Assembly (NCBI GenBank): GCA_024763035.1
Contig: JANTGG010000001.1
Coordinates: forward strand, 92,267-156,266
Source of the DNA: Desulfocapsa sp.
GTDB taxonomy: Bacteria > Desulfobacterota > Desulfobulbia > Desulfobulbales > Desulfocapsaceae
Direction: 5' to 3'
Length of the DNA stretch: 64,000 bases
The notes beneath the pieces are model-generated. The model saw only the letters and a program-made list of their open reading frames with translations, was not told the DNA's origin and searched no databases. This document shows, in pieces, positions 9,990 to 19,445 of this stretch (position 1 is the stretch's first letter; each line of letters opens with the position of its first letter). A program made the translations under genes and the position numbers.

Positions 9990-10994
9990 ATGACAATTAA
10001 AGTGGGAATAAATGGCTTCGGCCGTATCGGCAGGAGTATTTTTCGGGCAATTGCCAGAGATTCTGCGTTTAGTGATATTGAAATCGTTGCCATCAACGAT
10101 CTGACAGATAATGCAACCCTTGCTCACCTTCTGAAATATGATTCAGTGATGGGAGTGTATGAGCCTGAGGTTGAAAGTGATGATGACGGCATTCTCGTTG
10201 GTGGCCGTCATATTCAGGTCACAGATCATCGAAACCCTGCAGATATCCCCTGGGGGGATTCCGAGGTGGAGTATGTTGCTGAATGTACGGGGCTCTTCCG
10301 TGACAGTGACAGCGCCAGAAAGCATATCAGTGGTGGGGCGAAAAAGGTGCTTATCTCAGCTCCTGCCAAAGGGGGGATCAAGACCTTTGTGATGGGAGTG
10401 AATGAAGATGAATATGACGCCACCGAGCACCATGTGGTTTCCAATGCCTCCTGCACCACAAACTGTCTTGCTCCCTTTGCCAAGGTGATCCTGGATAATT
10501 TCGGGATTAAACACGGTCTGATGACCACCGTTCATGCCTATACCGGTGATCAGCGTCTGCTGGATTTTCCCCATTCCGATCTGCGCCGGGCCCGGGCAGC
10601 AGCCATGTCCATGATTCCCACCAGTACCGGGGCTGCCGCAGCTGTGGCCCTTGTTATCCCGGAACTTAAGGGAAAGTTCGACGGTCTTGCCGTGCGGGTA
10701 CCGACGCCCAATGTATCACTGGTGGATGCCGTGATGGAAGTGGAACGGGAGACGTCTGTGAACGAGGTAAATCAGGCATTGAAAGAGGCGGCAAACCGTT
10801 TTCTCGGCTACACCGATCTTCCCCTTGTTTCCGTGGATTTCCAGGGCAACGGACATTCTTCAATTGTTGACGGACAGTCCACAAAGGTCATCGGCACATC
10901 GGTGAAGGTGATGAGCTGGTATGATAATGAGTGGGGCTATTCCAACCGGATGCTTGATCTGATTCTTCATATGGACGCCAATAAAGCGTTGTAG
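9990..10994 (+). CDS. gap: Type I glyceraldehyde-3-phosphate dehydrogenase
   Basis: KVGINGFGRIGR, SNASCTTNCLAP, WYDNEWGYSNRM. Confidence 0.97.
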   Translation: MTIKVGINGFGRIGRSIFRAIARDSAFSDIEIVAINDLTDNATLAHLLKYDSVMGVYEPEVESDDDGILVGGRHIQVTDHRNPADIPWGDSEVEYVAECTGLFRDSDSARKHISGGAKKVLISAPAKGGIKTFVMGVNEDEYDATEHHVVSNASCTTNCLAPFAKVILDNFGIKHGLMTTVHAYTGDQRLLDFPHSDLRRARAAAMSMIPTSTGAAAAVALVIPELKGKFDGLAVRVPTPNVSLVDAVMEVERETSVNEVNQALKEAANRFLGYTDLPLVSVDFQGNGHSSIVDGQSTKVIGTSVKVMSWYDNEWGYSNRMLDLILHMDANKAL

Positions 10995-11146
10995 CAGAAA
11001 ATAGCGTGGTGTATTCAAGCTCTTTAATAAATACTTGAATGCAAATGGAAAATGGTGTAGGAAATAGTGGTGAAAATTTTTGGGGTGCAAACCCCCGTGA
11101 ATTGTATTTATCCATTAATTCCAACATTTTTCAGCAGGAGAAGGGT

Positions 11147-11893
11147 ATGAAGAAAACAGTTATAGGATCAGTGTGTGCAGGGTTGTTGATGGCAGGGACC
11201 GCATTTGCCAGTGGTCATGGTGCTCAGTGGGGGTATACCGGACATAAGGCCGCGGAGTACTGGGGGGACTTGTCGCCCGCCTATGCCATCTGTAAAAAGG
11301 GCCTGAACCAGTCTCCAATCGATATCACCAATACCATTGAGGCGAATCTTCCCCCGCTTGTCTTTCAGTATAACACCAGCACAGTGGATATGATTGATAA
11401 CGGGCATACTGTGCAGGTCAATTATGCACCGGGTTCCACCCTCACTGTTGACGGACACACCTTCCAGCTGATTCAGTTCCATTTCCATACTCCCAGTGAA
11501 AATGCGGTGGATGGAAATCTCTATCCCATGGAAGCACATCTTGTACATGCAGATGCGGAAGGCCATCTGGCCGTTGTGGCAGTATTCTTTGAAGAGGGCG
11601 CCTCAAATCCCCTGCTTGATAAACTCTGGCCCAATATGCCGACCAAGGTGGGCGAGACAACAACACTTGCCGACATGAGCTATGATGTCAACGAGATGTT
11701 GCCCCGCGACCATTCCTACTATCATTTCAATGGTTCGCTGACCACTCCTCCCTGTTCACAGGGCGTGTACTGGTTTGTCTTGAAGACTCCCGCCACGGGG
11801 TCCCGGGCGCAGTTCCAGAAATTCCATGATGTTATCGGTTCTGACAACAATCGCCCGCTGCAGCTGAGAAATGCACGACCTGTTTTACGGTAG
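11147..11893 (+). CDS. Alpha-carbonic anhydrase, exported
   Basis: Signal peptide MKKTVIGSVCAGLLMAGTAFA; QSPIDI, QFHFHTPSEN, MEAHLVHAD, YYHFNGSLTTPPCSQGVYW. Confidence 0.95.
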   Translation: MKKTVIGSVCAGLLMAGTAFASGHGAQWGYTGHKAAEYWGDLSPAYAICKKGLNQSPIDITNTIEANLPPLVFQYNTSTVDMIDNGHTVQVNYAPGSTLTVDGHTFQLIQFHFHTPSENAVDGNLYPMEAHLVHADAEGHLAVVAVFFEEGASNPLLDKLWPNMPTKVGETTTLADMSYDVNEMLPRDHSYYHFNGSLTTPPCSQGVYWFVLKTPATGSRAQFQKFHDVIGSDNNRPLQLRNARPVLR

Positions 11894-11924
11894 TTTTTGT
11901 TCCTGACAGATTCTGCCCCAGCAC

Positions 11925-11960
11925 TGCGCCCCGAAGGACTTGTCTTTCGGGGCGTTTCTT
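11925..11960 (+). terminator. Rho-independent terminator-like hairpin after carbonic anhydrase
   Basis: gCGCCCCGAAggacttgtcTTTCGGGGCGtttcttctttt. Confidence 0.6.
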
Positions 11961-12167
11961 CTTTTGTGGAGAGAAGATCCTTGTTTCTCCCTGAAAAATA
12001 GCAGATACTGTAAAAAAGTTATGTTTTATTCTCAAACAGATGTCATGACAGACGCAAGTTTTCTGTAAATGCTGCAGGTAACAGCCCGGGCATTGCAACA
12101 GGTGGCAGCGGTACACCGGATAATTATTCCGGATCTCAGTGGTATGGGCATCAGCTAAGAAATTTTT

Positions 12168-12250
12168 AGCACCGGTGATGAACGGTAAGCCAGCATAAGT
12201 ACCTTATAAATTCTTTTCAAAAAAGCGCGAAAACAATTTATAAGGTACTA
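12168..12250. repeat. Palindromic dispersed repeat, family A (copy 1a, with inverted arms)
   Basis: caccggtgatgaacggtaagccagcata followed by AGTACCTTATAAATT ... AATTTATAAGGTACT perfect inverted arms. Confidence 0.75.
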
Positions 12251-12313
12251 ACACCGGTGATGAACGGTAGGTCGGCACTCTTTTCAGTACCCCCTTGAGT
12301 GGTATAAGTGCTT
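12249..12313. repeat. Family A repeat (copy 1b), left direct repeat flanking TA locus
   Basis: taacaccggtgatgaacggtaggtcggcactcttttcagtacccccttgagtggtataagtgctt; 59/65 identical to 13141-13205. Confidence 0.85.
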
Positions 12314-12420
12314 TATTCGGTTTCCCAAATTGACCACCTGCTCATGAAAACATATTTGACAGTTATATGTTGCAGAACTATGTTAACTCGTATGGTTGAT
12401 ATGGTTAATTGGAGGGTCTT

Positions 12421-12714
12421 ATGGAAAGAGTAATAGATGTTACGGTGGCGCGAAGGCAGCTTGGCACCATACTTGATGAGGTTTTTCATAAAAAAGACAT
12501 TATTACAATTCAGAGGAAGGGAAAGTCTCTCGCGAAAATTATTCCACTTGAGAGTGAAGGGTCAGCCAATAATGCTTTGTCCCCTTCCCAATTGGCATTA
12601 CTACATGAAATGGAAGCGTTACCCGTGGTCTCAGTGGACAGTGATCCTACAGATATTCTGCGATTGATGAGGGAAAAGAAAAGATTAAAAGCAGGTGGAA
12701 AATATGGAAAGTAA
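12421..12714 (+). CDS. Antitoxin, Phd/YefM-like
   Basis: MERVIDVTVARRQLGTILDEVFHKKDIITIQRKGKSLAKIIPL; overlaps downstream PIN gene. Confidence 0.75.
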   Translation: MERVIDVTVARRQLGTILDEVFHKKDIITIQRKGKSLAKIIPLESEGSANNALSPSQLALLHEMEALPVVSVDSDPTDILRLMREKKRLKAGGKYGK

Positions 12715-13162
12715 GACATTTGTATTAGATGCAAATGTCTTTCTGGAATACATATTTAATCGTCAACTTGCCCATATTTCTCGCCAGCTCATAAAATGCG
12801 CAATCCTGAAAGAGAACCGGATCATTGTCCCAAGCTTGCTGCTGGACGAGATTACAGAGGTGCTGTGCGGAAACTTAAATGACGCTGAAGTTGTCAAAAA
12901 GCATCTCTGTTATATTGACCATCTTGCTACAGAAAATGTGATCAAGATTGTCGTCCCAAATTGTAAGGTACGAATGAAAGCTATTGAAATAGCAAGAACA
13001 GGAAATAAGAAAAGCGGTTTCCCTGAGTTCAGTGATTCATTATATCACGCTCTAGCTATCTTGAGTGGTGCTATTTTCATAACGAATGACATAAAGCATT
13101 ATCGCAAAGTAAAACAATTCGGAAGTATTGAAAAATTGTCTAACACCGGTGAAGAACGGTAA
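12704..13162 (+). CDS. PIN-domain (VapC-like) toxin
   Basis: VLDANVFLEYIF, acidic residues typical of PIN fold, HALAILSGAIFITNDIKHYRKV; C-terminal codons lie inside a repeat. Confidence 0.75.
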   Translation: MESKTFVLDANVFLEYIFNRQLAHISRQLIKCAILKENRIIVPSLLLDEITEVLCGNLNDAEVVKKHLCYIDHLATENVIKIVVPNCKVRMKAIEIARTGNKKSGFPEFSDSLYHALAILSGAIFITNDIKHYRKVKQFGSIEKLSNTGEER

Positions 13163-13206
13163 GCCGGTACTCTTTTCAGTACCCCCTTGAGGGGTATAAG
13201 TGCCTT
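13141..13206. repeat. Family A repeat (copy 2), right direct repeat flanking TA locus
   Basis: taacaccggtgaagaacggtaagccggtactcttttcagtacccccttgaggggtataagtgcct; an AAGGCACTAA inverted arm follows at ~13283. Confidence 0.85.
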
Positions 13207-13296
13207 GGTGTCTTCTGTACCATTTTGTCATTAAACTGAATGTGGAACTTCGTGTTTTTTATTAAAGCTTTTTAGCAGTAAGGCACTAAAGCAGAT

Positions 13297-16200
13297 GTGA
13301 TGATTATGACAAACGGTCCCATTGAATCGGATGCGCTCAAGGCAAATCTTCTGGAAACAGCGGAGGAGGTTGTTATAGATCAGGAGCTGCAGTTGCTCCT
13401 CGATGTCGTAGCGCGATACAAGGGCTTGCACAACACCCTTTCCGGTCTGTTGTATGAGATCTGTCACCCGTACCGGAACTGGAATATACTCATTCCCCAG
13501 TTGCGCAGTTTTGTTCTGAAGAACTACAGCTATTATATTCGTCACGAACGGGGACCCGAGACCTTTGCCCTCTTTTCCTCGATCTTTCTGCAGGCGATGC
13601 AGGATTGTGAAAAAAACTCCAAGCTGCTCTCCCGTTCCATTGAGGCACAGCTGGCGTGGGTCAGCAAGATGGTGAGTCTGTTTTCCGAGGAACAGCTCTG
13701 CCGCTATCAGGATGTTTTAAACGATTATTTCACCTCCCTTATTGAACTTGACAACGGGAAGAGTCAGGTCATGATGCATATTGTGCAGGGTATGCATCCC
13801 ATGAAAAAACTTGCCACCTCTCTGCTTGGATTTGCCGACGGTGACCGGTCCTGTTTTGACTATCGTGCAGTGGCACGGCTGATGCAAGTGATCCTCAAAC
13901 GAAATTACAGCTACTGGCTGCAGGAGGAGGATCCCCTGCCGTGGTTTATGGAACGTTGCGGGGTGCTGTGTGAGGATTTCCATTCGGGGAAACTCTTCAA
14001 TAAAATTTCCCATGACAGCATGGCAAAAAACCTGGAGCTGGTAAAGGCGGTGGATATCGATACTTCCCCTGTCTCAGCCCTGCGTGAGATCCTGCAGCTT
14101 CCTGCCCATGTGGATATCGTGCGGTTGTACAAAGAGATCCCGACCCGCCTTGCCAGAGCGGACAGCGAAGGGGGAGAGGAGACCACCGAACAGGGAATTC
14201 CCCTCAGTCGTTTTGCGGAAAATCAGAAACTGCTCTTTCTCTTTCGTATCATGGATACCAAGGGGCTGTACCTTATCCATGAAGAGACTCTGCGGGAGAT
14301 TAACCGTTCCCTGGTGCAATTGATCCGGCAGCAGACTTTTGAAGAGATTGAAGAGTTTTTGCTGACGGCCTTCCATCTGCTGAAGGTCAATGTACGGCAG
14401 TATCCACAGACGTCTCTGCAGTGCATACAGGTGCTGGGTGGAGAGGTATTTAAACGCGGTAACAGCCGGATGGTGGAGATGTTCCTCTGGCAGGCAGTGC
14501 GTTTTGGTTTTCAGTATGCAAACGTGACAGGAGTGGATGAAGACTGGCAGCCCATCACCAACCCCGCCCATCTGACGAATATCAGGGTATGGCTGAACCT
14601 GATTATGCAGGAGCCGAAATGGTGTTCCACCCTTTTTTCTGCACTCATTATCAACATCAAACTCTCCGGAACGTGTGTGAAGGATACGGATCTGTTTCAG
14701 CGTGATATCACCAACCTGCTGAACCATCCAATCGGTCCTGTATATAACCTTGCCAAGCAGTTCACCAAGCTTATGCCGGTGTTCTTCAATGAGATTGGAG
14801 CCGAAGGTGAGCTGCGTGAGGTGTCGACGGAACTGGATGAGATCCACAAGCGCCGTGATGTGCTTATCCATTTCCTGCGCAAACAGAGTCATGTGGAGAG
14901 TTCCAATCTGATCGTTGATTTTATCCAGGCAATTTTTCTCTTCTGGATCACGAAAAAGAAGTCAATTTTAAAACCCTTTCTTCCGGAAGAGGTGTACTCG
15001 GAGGTGATGCCCAGCGGTGATTTTGTTGACGACCAGCATGTGTTGGCATGCCGCATTCAAAAGGATCTTGAGTTTCATCAGATGTCCGATCTCCTCAGCT
15101 GGTCGAAGGAAGAACGTCAGGACTATCTGCAGAAACAGTCCGATCTGGCTCCCCACGAATTACGACGTTTTGATCTTCTGGTACAGATGTTTACACTGCT
15201 GCACCAAAAGTACAATCTTGGTTTTCAGGAATTACGTAAAGAGCTGGAACAGGCGGCACAGGAAGGGTTTCCTGAGATGGAAAGTCTGCTGCAGAAGCTT
15301 GAAAACTGTGAAACGGCAGACTGCATCGAAGCCCTCCTGGAGACCCTGGAAGGACTGAAGGAAACGATTCTCTCCCCGGAAACATTCGAGGCACGGGAAG
15401 ATATCTACTATAAACGCCATATTGCTGTGGATATTCCCTCTGTGTACGGTAAGTACCGGGAAAAGAAGTTTGACAGTCTCAGCCTCACCTTTCGTATGGA
15501 GAACCTGACAAATATCTTCCTCGAACGTCTGCCGGGAACGGTGAATCTCTCCATTATCACCCAGGCAACCTTTTTCCGGGTTGTCAAGTGCATTAAGCTC
15601 TATCTGAGGGCATTGAGGGTGGACGGCATCAGCTCCCGCCGTCTTGACACCTATCTTTCCCTCCTCGAGAGTTCACTGGAGATCCGGCGTTTTTCCTACA
15701 CCCAGTATCTCGATATTTTTCGCGGGCTCTCGGAGGGTGTGAAAGACATTATCTACTCCTATTACACCAACAGCCACCAGAACAATCTGTCCATTATTGT
15801 TCCTCAGATAGGGGAAAAAAATCTGCTCACAAAATACCGTTTTCTGTGGAATGAAGAGGAAAAAGGAAACTCAGTGCATCAGTTGGCAGAGGCATTTCTG
15901 CGCGACCTCATCGCCTCCACCTTCGGTTTGCAGCATCTGGATAATTTTGTTACCCGGATTATCGGCACCCTGGAAAGTCAGAAGGATGTTCTTGATGAGA
16001 AGATGCTGGATCTGCTGATGACCTACAACCCCAGAAAAACTATCTCCATGCTCCATCAGCCAAACCCTTTTACCCATGATCTCATTCATTTGGGGAACAA
16101 GGGTTTTAACCTGGTGACGCTCAGCACAGATAAAAAACCGGTGCCTCCGGCATTCATTATCACCACAGAAGTTTTTCGCTGCCGTGAAGTTGTCTACGGT

Positions 16201-17571
16201 TTTGAACGGGCACGGGATGATTTTATGCAGCAGATCCGTACCGCTCTGACCGAAATGGAAGAGCTTACGGGGCGGGCTTTCGGGGCGACTCATAACCCCT
16301 TACTCCTTTCCATCCGCAGCGGGGCGGCAGTTTCCATGCCGGGAATGATGGCAACCATCAGTAATGTGGGAACCAATGAAGAATTGATAGAAGAAGGTGC
16401 CAGGGTGTATGGTCATTCCTATCTTGCCTGGGATAATTATCGCCGCTTTCTGCAGTCCTGGGCCATGACTTCCGGCATGCAGCGTGAGGATTTTCAGGAG
16501 TTGATGAACAGTGCCAAGGAACGTTTTGAACTTGATCTAAAGGGTCAGTTCTCCCCCGAACAGATGAAGGAGCTTGCCCTTGAGTACCAGAAGGTGATTC
16601 GCAGCAAGGGGTTGGGGATACCTGAAGATCCCTGGCTGCAGCTGGTTTCTGCGGTGGAGATGGTTTTTGACTCCTGGGAGACCCAGAAGGCCTCGGAATA
16701 TCGAAATATTATGGATGTTTCAGATTCCTGGGGAACAGCTGTTATCGTGCAGGCGATGGTGTACGGCAACAGAAATCAGTCCTCAGGTTCTGGTGTGCTG
16801 TTCACTGCACATCCCTACCGGAAAGTGCAGCGGGTTGCATTGTGGGGGGATTATGCTTACGGTGATCAGGGAGAAGATATCGTCTCCGGGCTGGTCACCA
16901 GTTATCCAATTTCTGTGGAACAGGCGGAACTTGATGGGCGAGAGATAAGTAAGACCCTGGAAATCCGTTTCCCTGATATCTATCAGGAGCTGCTCTCCAT
17001 CTCCCGGAATCTTGTATATGAAAACCTCTGGAATCCCCAGGAGATTGAATTCACCTTCGAAGGAGATCGGGCAGAGGATTTGTATCTGCTGCAGACCCGT
17101 GATATGATAACAATTAAGAAGCGTGAGCGCTTCAACGTCTTTATTGAGACGGATGATCTGCACAGGGCTGTGCTTGGCAGAGGGATCGGCGTGTCCGGTT
17201 CTGCCCTCTCCGGGCGTGCAGTCTTTACAGAAGAAAATATCAGGGAACTGCGGGAGACCATGCCTGGGGAAATGCTGATTCTTATTCGTCAGGATACCGT
17301 TCCCGAGGATATCAAGGTGATCGATATGGCAGATGGACTACTGACTTCCAGGGGGGGACAGACATCACATGCCTCGGTGGTTGCGGTTCGTCTGGAAAAA
17401 ACATGTATTGTCGGCTGTAAACATCTACAGGTGTATGAGACCAAACAGTACTGTGAGATTGGTGATACCAGAATTGATTTCGGCGATGCTGTCTCCATTG
17501 ACGGACGCAGTGGTCAGCTGTTTATAGGAACGCACAAAACACGGGAGGAGATGCACATCTTACCCATTTGA
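13297..17571 (+). CDS. PEP synthase/PPDK-like dikinase with large N-terminal domain, ATP-grasp and phosphohistidine domains, no C-terminal PEP-binding barrel
   Basis: HLGNKGFNLVTLSTDKKPVPPAFIITTEVF; SIRSGAAVSMPGMMATISNVG; DGLLTSRGGQTSHASVVAVRLEKTCIVGC near the C-terminus. Confidence 0.8.
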   Translation: MMIMTNGPIESDALKANLLETAEEVVIDQELQLLLDVVARYKGLHNTLSGLLYEICHPYRNWNILIPQLRSFVLKNYSYYIRHERGPETFALFSSIFLQAMQDCEKNSKLLSRSIEAQLAWVSKMVSLFSEEQLCRYQDVLNDYFTSLIELDNGKSQVMMHIVQGMHPMKKLATSLLGFADGDRSCFDYRAVARLMQVILKRNYSYWLQEEDPLPWFMERCGVLCEDFHSGKLFNKISHDSMAKNLELVKAVDIDTSPVSALREILQLPAHVDIVRLYKEIPTRLARADSEGGEETTEQGIPLSRFAENQKLLFLFRIMDTKGLYLIHEETLREINRSLVQLIRQQTFEEIEEFLLTAFHLLKVNVRQYPQTSLQCIQVLGGEVFKRGNSRMVEMFLWQAVRFGFQYANVTGVDEDWQPITNPAHLTNIRVWLNLIMQEPKWCSTLFSALIINIKLSGTCVKDTDLFQRDITNLLNHPIGPVYNLAKQFTKLMPVFFNEIGAEGELREVSTELDEIHKRRDVLIHFLRKQSHVESSNLIVDFIQAIFLFWITKKKSILKPFLPEEVYSEVMPSGDFVDDQHVLACRIQKDLEFHQMSDLLSWSKEERQDYLQKQSDLAPHELRRFDLLVQMFTLLHQKYNLGFQELRKELEQAAQEGFPEMESLLQKLENCETADCIEALLETLEGLKETILSPETFEAREDIYYKRHIAVDIPSVYGKYREKKFDSLSLTFRMENLTNIFLERLPGTVNLSIITQATFFRVVKCIKLYLRALRVDGISSRRLDTYLSLLESSLEIRRFSYTQYLDIFRGLSEGVKDIIYSYYTNSHQNNLSIIVPQIGEKNLLTKYRFLWNEEEKGNSVHQLAEAFLRDLIASTFGLQHLDNFVTRIIGTLESQKDVLDEKMLDLLMTYNPRKTISMLHQPNPFTHDLIHLGNKGFNLVTLSTDKKPVPPAFIITTEVFRCREVVYGFERARDDFMQQIRTALTEMEELTGRAFGATHNPLLLSIRSGAAVSMPGMMATISNVGTNEELIEEGARVYGHSYLAWDNYRRFLQSWAMTSGMQREDFQELMNSAKERFELDLKGQFSPEQMKELALEYQKVIRSKGLGIPEDPWLQLVSAVEMVFDSWETQKASEYRNIMDVSDSWGTAVIVQAMVYGNRNQSSGSGVLFTAHPYRKVQRVALWGDYAYGDQGEDIVSGLVTSYPISVEQAELDGREISKTLEIRFPDIYQELLSISRNLVYENLWNPQEIEFTFEGDRAEDLYLLQTRDMITIKKRERFNVFIETDDLHRAVLGRGIGVSGSALSGRAVFTEENIRELRETMPGEMLILIRQDTVPEDIKVIDMADGLLTSRGGQTSHASVVAVRLEKTCIVGCKHLQVYETKQYCEIGDTRIDFGDAVSIDGRSGQLFIGTHKTREEMHILPI

Positions 17572-17630
17572 TGGTGTTGAGGCGAGTCTTCCCGGGAAAC
17601 GCAGGGTTTTATAATGAATGGAGAACAATT

Positions 17631-17849
17631 ATGGCAAAGAAAAAATTGTTAAAAGGTTCCCCCCTGGCAGCCTATGCCAGGAAAAAAGCGGCGGGACTGG
17701 GAATGGACGGCAGGGGAATGAAACTGGTGGATCTTGTCTGGATGATTCAGGAAAAAGAAGGAAATACCCGTTGTTTTAAGAAAGAAAAAGAATGTGCCCA
17801 GTTTAGCTGCTGCTGGCAACTGTCCTGCGGCGCAAAGATGAAGAAATAA
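17631..17849 (+). CDS. Small SAP-like protein with Cys cluster
   Basis: MAKKKLLKGSPLAAYARKKAAGLGMDGRGMKLVDLVWMIQEKEGNTRCFKKEKECAQFSCCWQLSCGAKMKK. Confidence 0.6.
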   Translation: MAKKKLLKGSPLAAYARKKAAGLGMDGRGMKLVDLVWMIQEKEGNTRCFKKEKECAQFSCCWQLSCGAKMKK

Positions 17850-17905
17850 CAGTCGCCGGGTATTTGCATACTGCACGTGGCTGCAGATATCCGGCAACTG
17901 CCAGC

Positions 17906-18124
17906 CTATACCCTGTTTTCAGGCACTCCCAACACCTTTAGAATAAGTGCCAGTGGACAGAATTTTGTAAAGCCGTACTGGAAAAGATTGATTCCCACAA
18001 AGGCAGTAAAAAAGAGCCAGTATTTATGGACAAATAAGGGGTTGCTGCCGCAGTCAACTCCCAGTGCCATGCTGAGCAAAATAAAGAATCCGGCAAGTGT
18101 GTGAACCCAGTCTGTTATTATCAT
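17906..18124 (-). CDS. DUF2892-like small inner-membrane protein
   Basis: [12 protein letters not shown]...[39 protein letters not shown]. Confidence 0.75.
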   Translation of the reverse strand: MIITDWVHTLAGFFILLSMALGVDCGSNPLFVHKYWLFFTAFVGINLFQYGFTKFCPLALILKVLGVPENRV

Positions 18125-18194
18125 TAATATGATCCTCCTACAATAGAGCTGTTTACAGCTATAATACCCTCAGGTTTCGTTGTATCAGCAGAAA

Positions 18195-18302
18195 CCGCAT
18201 ACCGCACACCGCATACCGCATACCGCATACCGCATACCGCATACCGCACACCGCATACCGCACACCGCATACCGCACACCGCATACCGCACACCGCATAC
18301 CC
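18195..18302. repeat. Heptanucleotide tandem repeat (CATACCG/CACACCG), 15 units
   Basis: Direct reading of ccgcataccgcacaccgcatac... Confidence 0.95.
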
Positions 18303-18308
18303 AAAACC

Positions 18309-18596
18309 TCAAACATCCGGACAGAACAATACCTGCATGGTCTGCATCAGTTGAACAATTCGTGGGTCGGCAATGCGGTTGTAGATAAAGTTTGCATCTT
18401 TGCGATAATCGATTATCCCTTGACTTCTCAGTATGTTTAAGTGTTGAGAAACATTGGCATTTGTTGTTTTTACCTGTTCCCGTATATCACCAACGGACAT
18501 CTCGGAGTCCTGCAGCAGGCAGAGGATCTTCAAACGAATGGGGTGGGACATGGATTTAAGGAGCTTGGACATTGCGTCTATCTGATCATCGTGCAT
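18309..18596 (-). CDS. ArsR-family transcriptional regulator
   Basis: LLKSMSHPIRLKILCLLQDSEMSVGDIREQVKTTNANVSQHLNILRSQGII. Confidence 0.88.
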   Translation of the reverse strand: MHDDQIDAMSKLLKSMSHPIRLKILCLLQDSEMSVGDIREQVKTTNANVSQHLNILRSQGIIDYRKDANFIYNRIADPRIVQLMQTMQVLFCPDV

Positions 18597-18620
18597 GGTG
18601 CTGTTCCTGAAAGGGTTAAA

Positions 18621-19100
18621 TTAATGAACTGGAGTATTCAACAGTTCTTTTTTTGGAAAAAGAAAAAAGTAGAGCAGCCCGGAAAGTACCGCCATGCTCA
18701 AATACATGTACATATCCGGGGTAATTCTGTTTTCCTGCCGAAAGAGGGCAAGGATTGAAAGCAGGGGCAGCAGCTGGTAGGCGAGCCGGTGGCTGAGCAG
18801 CAGTTCCCGGATAATGTACACATGAATAATGGGTCCGACACAACCGAGTACCAGTGAGACGGCCGAATTATTATGGAGATAAATAAAAAGTCCCTGTTTT
18901 ATGGTTAACAGTGTCAGCAGAACAACCAGAAACAGGGTGACAATAAATGTGTTCTTTTTACGTCCGTACAGCGGCAGATTGTTCAGCAGGTTTGTCAGCT
19001 CAATACTGTTCGCCTCAGTGGCAAGAGTTTTGTAAATTCTTTTTTTGCTCTGCTGTTTTTTTAGTAGAGCCTTTATTTCTTTTTCAAGAGTTTGCCGCAT
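18621..19100 (-). CDS. Hypothetical membrane protein
   Basis: 159-aa ORF with several hydrophobic segments. Confidence 0.6.
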   Translation of the reverse strand: MRQTLEKEIKALLKKQQSKKRIYKTLATEANSIELTNLLNNLPLYGRKKNTFIVTLFLVVLLTLLTIKQGLFIYLHNNSAVSLVLGCVGPIIHVYIIRELLLSHRLAYQLLPLLSILALFRQENRITPDMYMYLSMAVLSGLLYFFLFPKKELLNTPVH

Positions 19101-19445
19101 TTTGTAAATGATGTCGCCAGGGAAGCCCCGTTTTCCGTATAATATTTAGTCGTAAAATTTCAATATGTTAAAAAAAATAAGCGTATGAATACCTGTTTTC
19201 AGGGAGAAAGAAAAGAAAAAAAAGAAATTCTAACATAACTAAAACTGATATCAGGTTCAACTTTATTGATTTGACAGAATCCCCGTAAAAGGGAATATGG
19301 TAGTGCCTTTTAAAGTAGTATATTCCGTAATTCTGTGTGACAGAAAAAGATACCTGAACCCATCAGATGGTGTTCAGTCAGCAATAATACTGATACGTAC
19401 TTTTCTGTCATTTTTAGAAAATCGATTAAATAATGGAGATGTTGT

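Noticed and set aside
12249-13206. Integron attC-flanked cassette
   Set aside because: TA cassette between similar palindromic repeats suggested a chromosomal integron, but I do not see a convincing RYYYAAC...GTTRRRY core pair and there is no integrase or cassette array in the window.
14074-14892. 272-aa minus-strand ORF
   Set aside because: Antisense within the 1424-aa PPDK-like ORF.
18195-18302. CRISPR array
   Set aside because: Units are contiguous 7-mers without spacers; a microsatellite.
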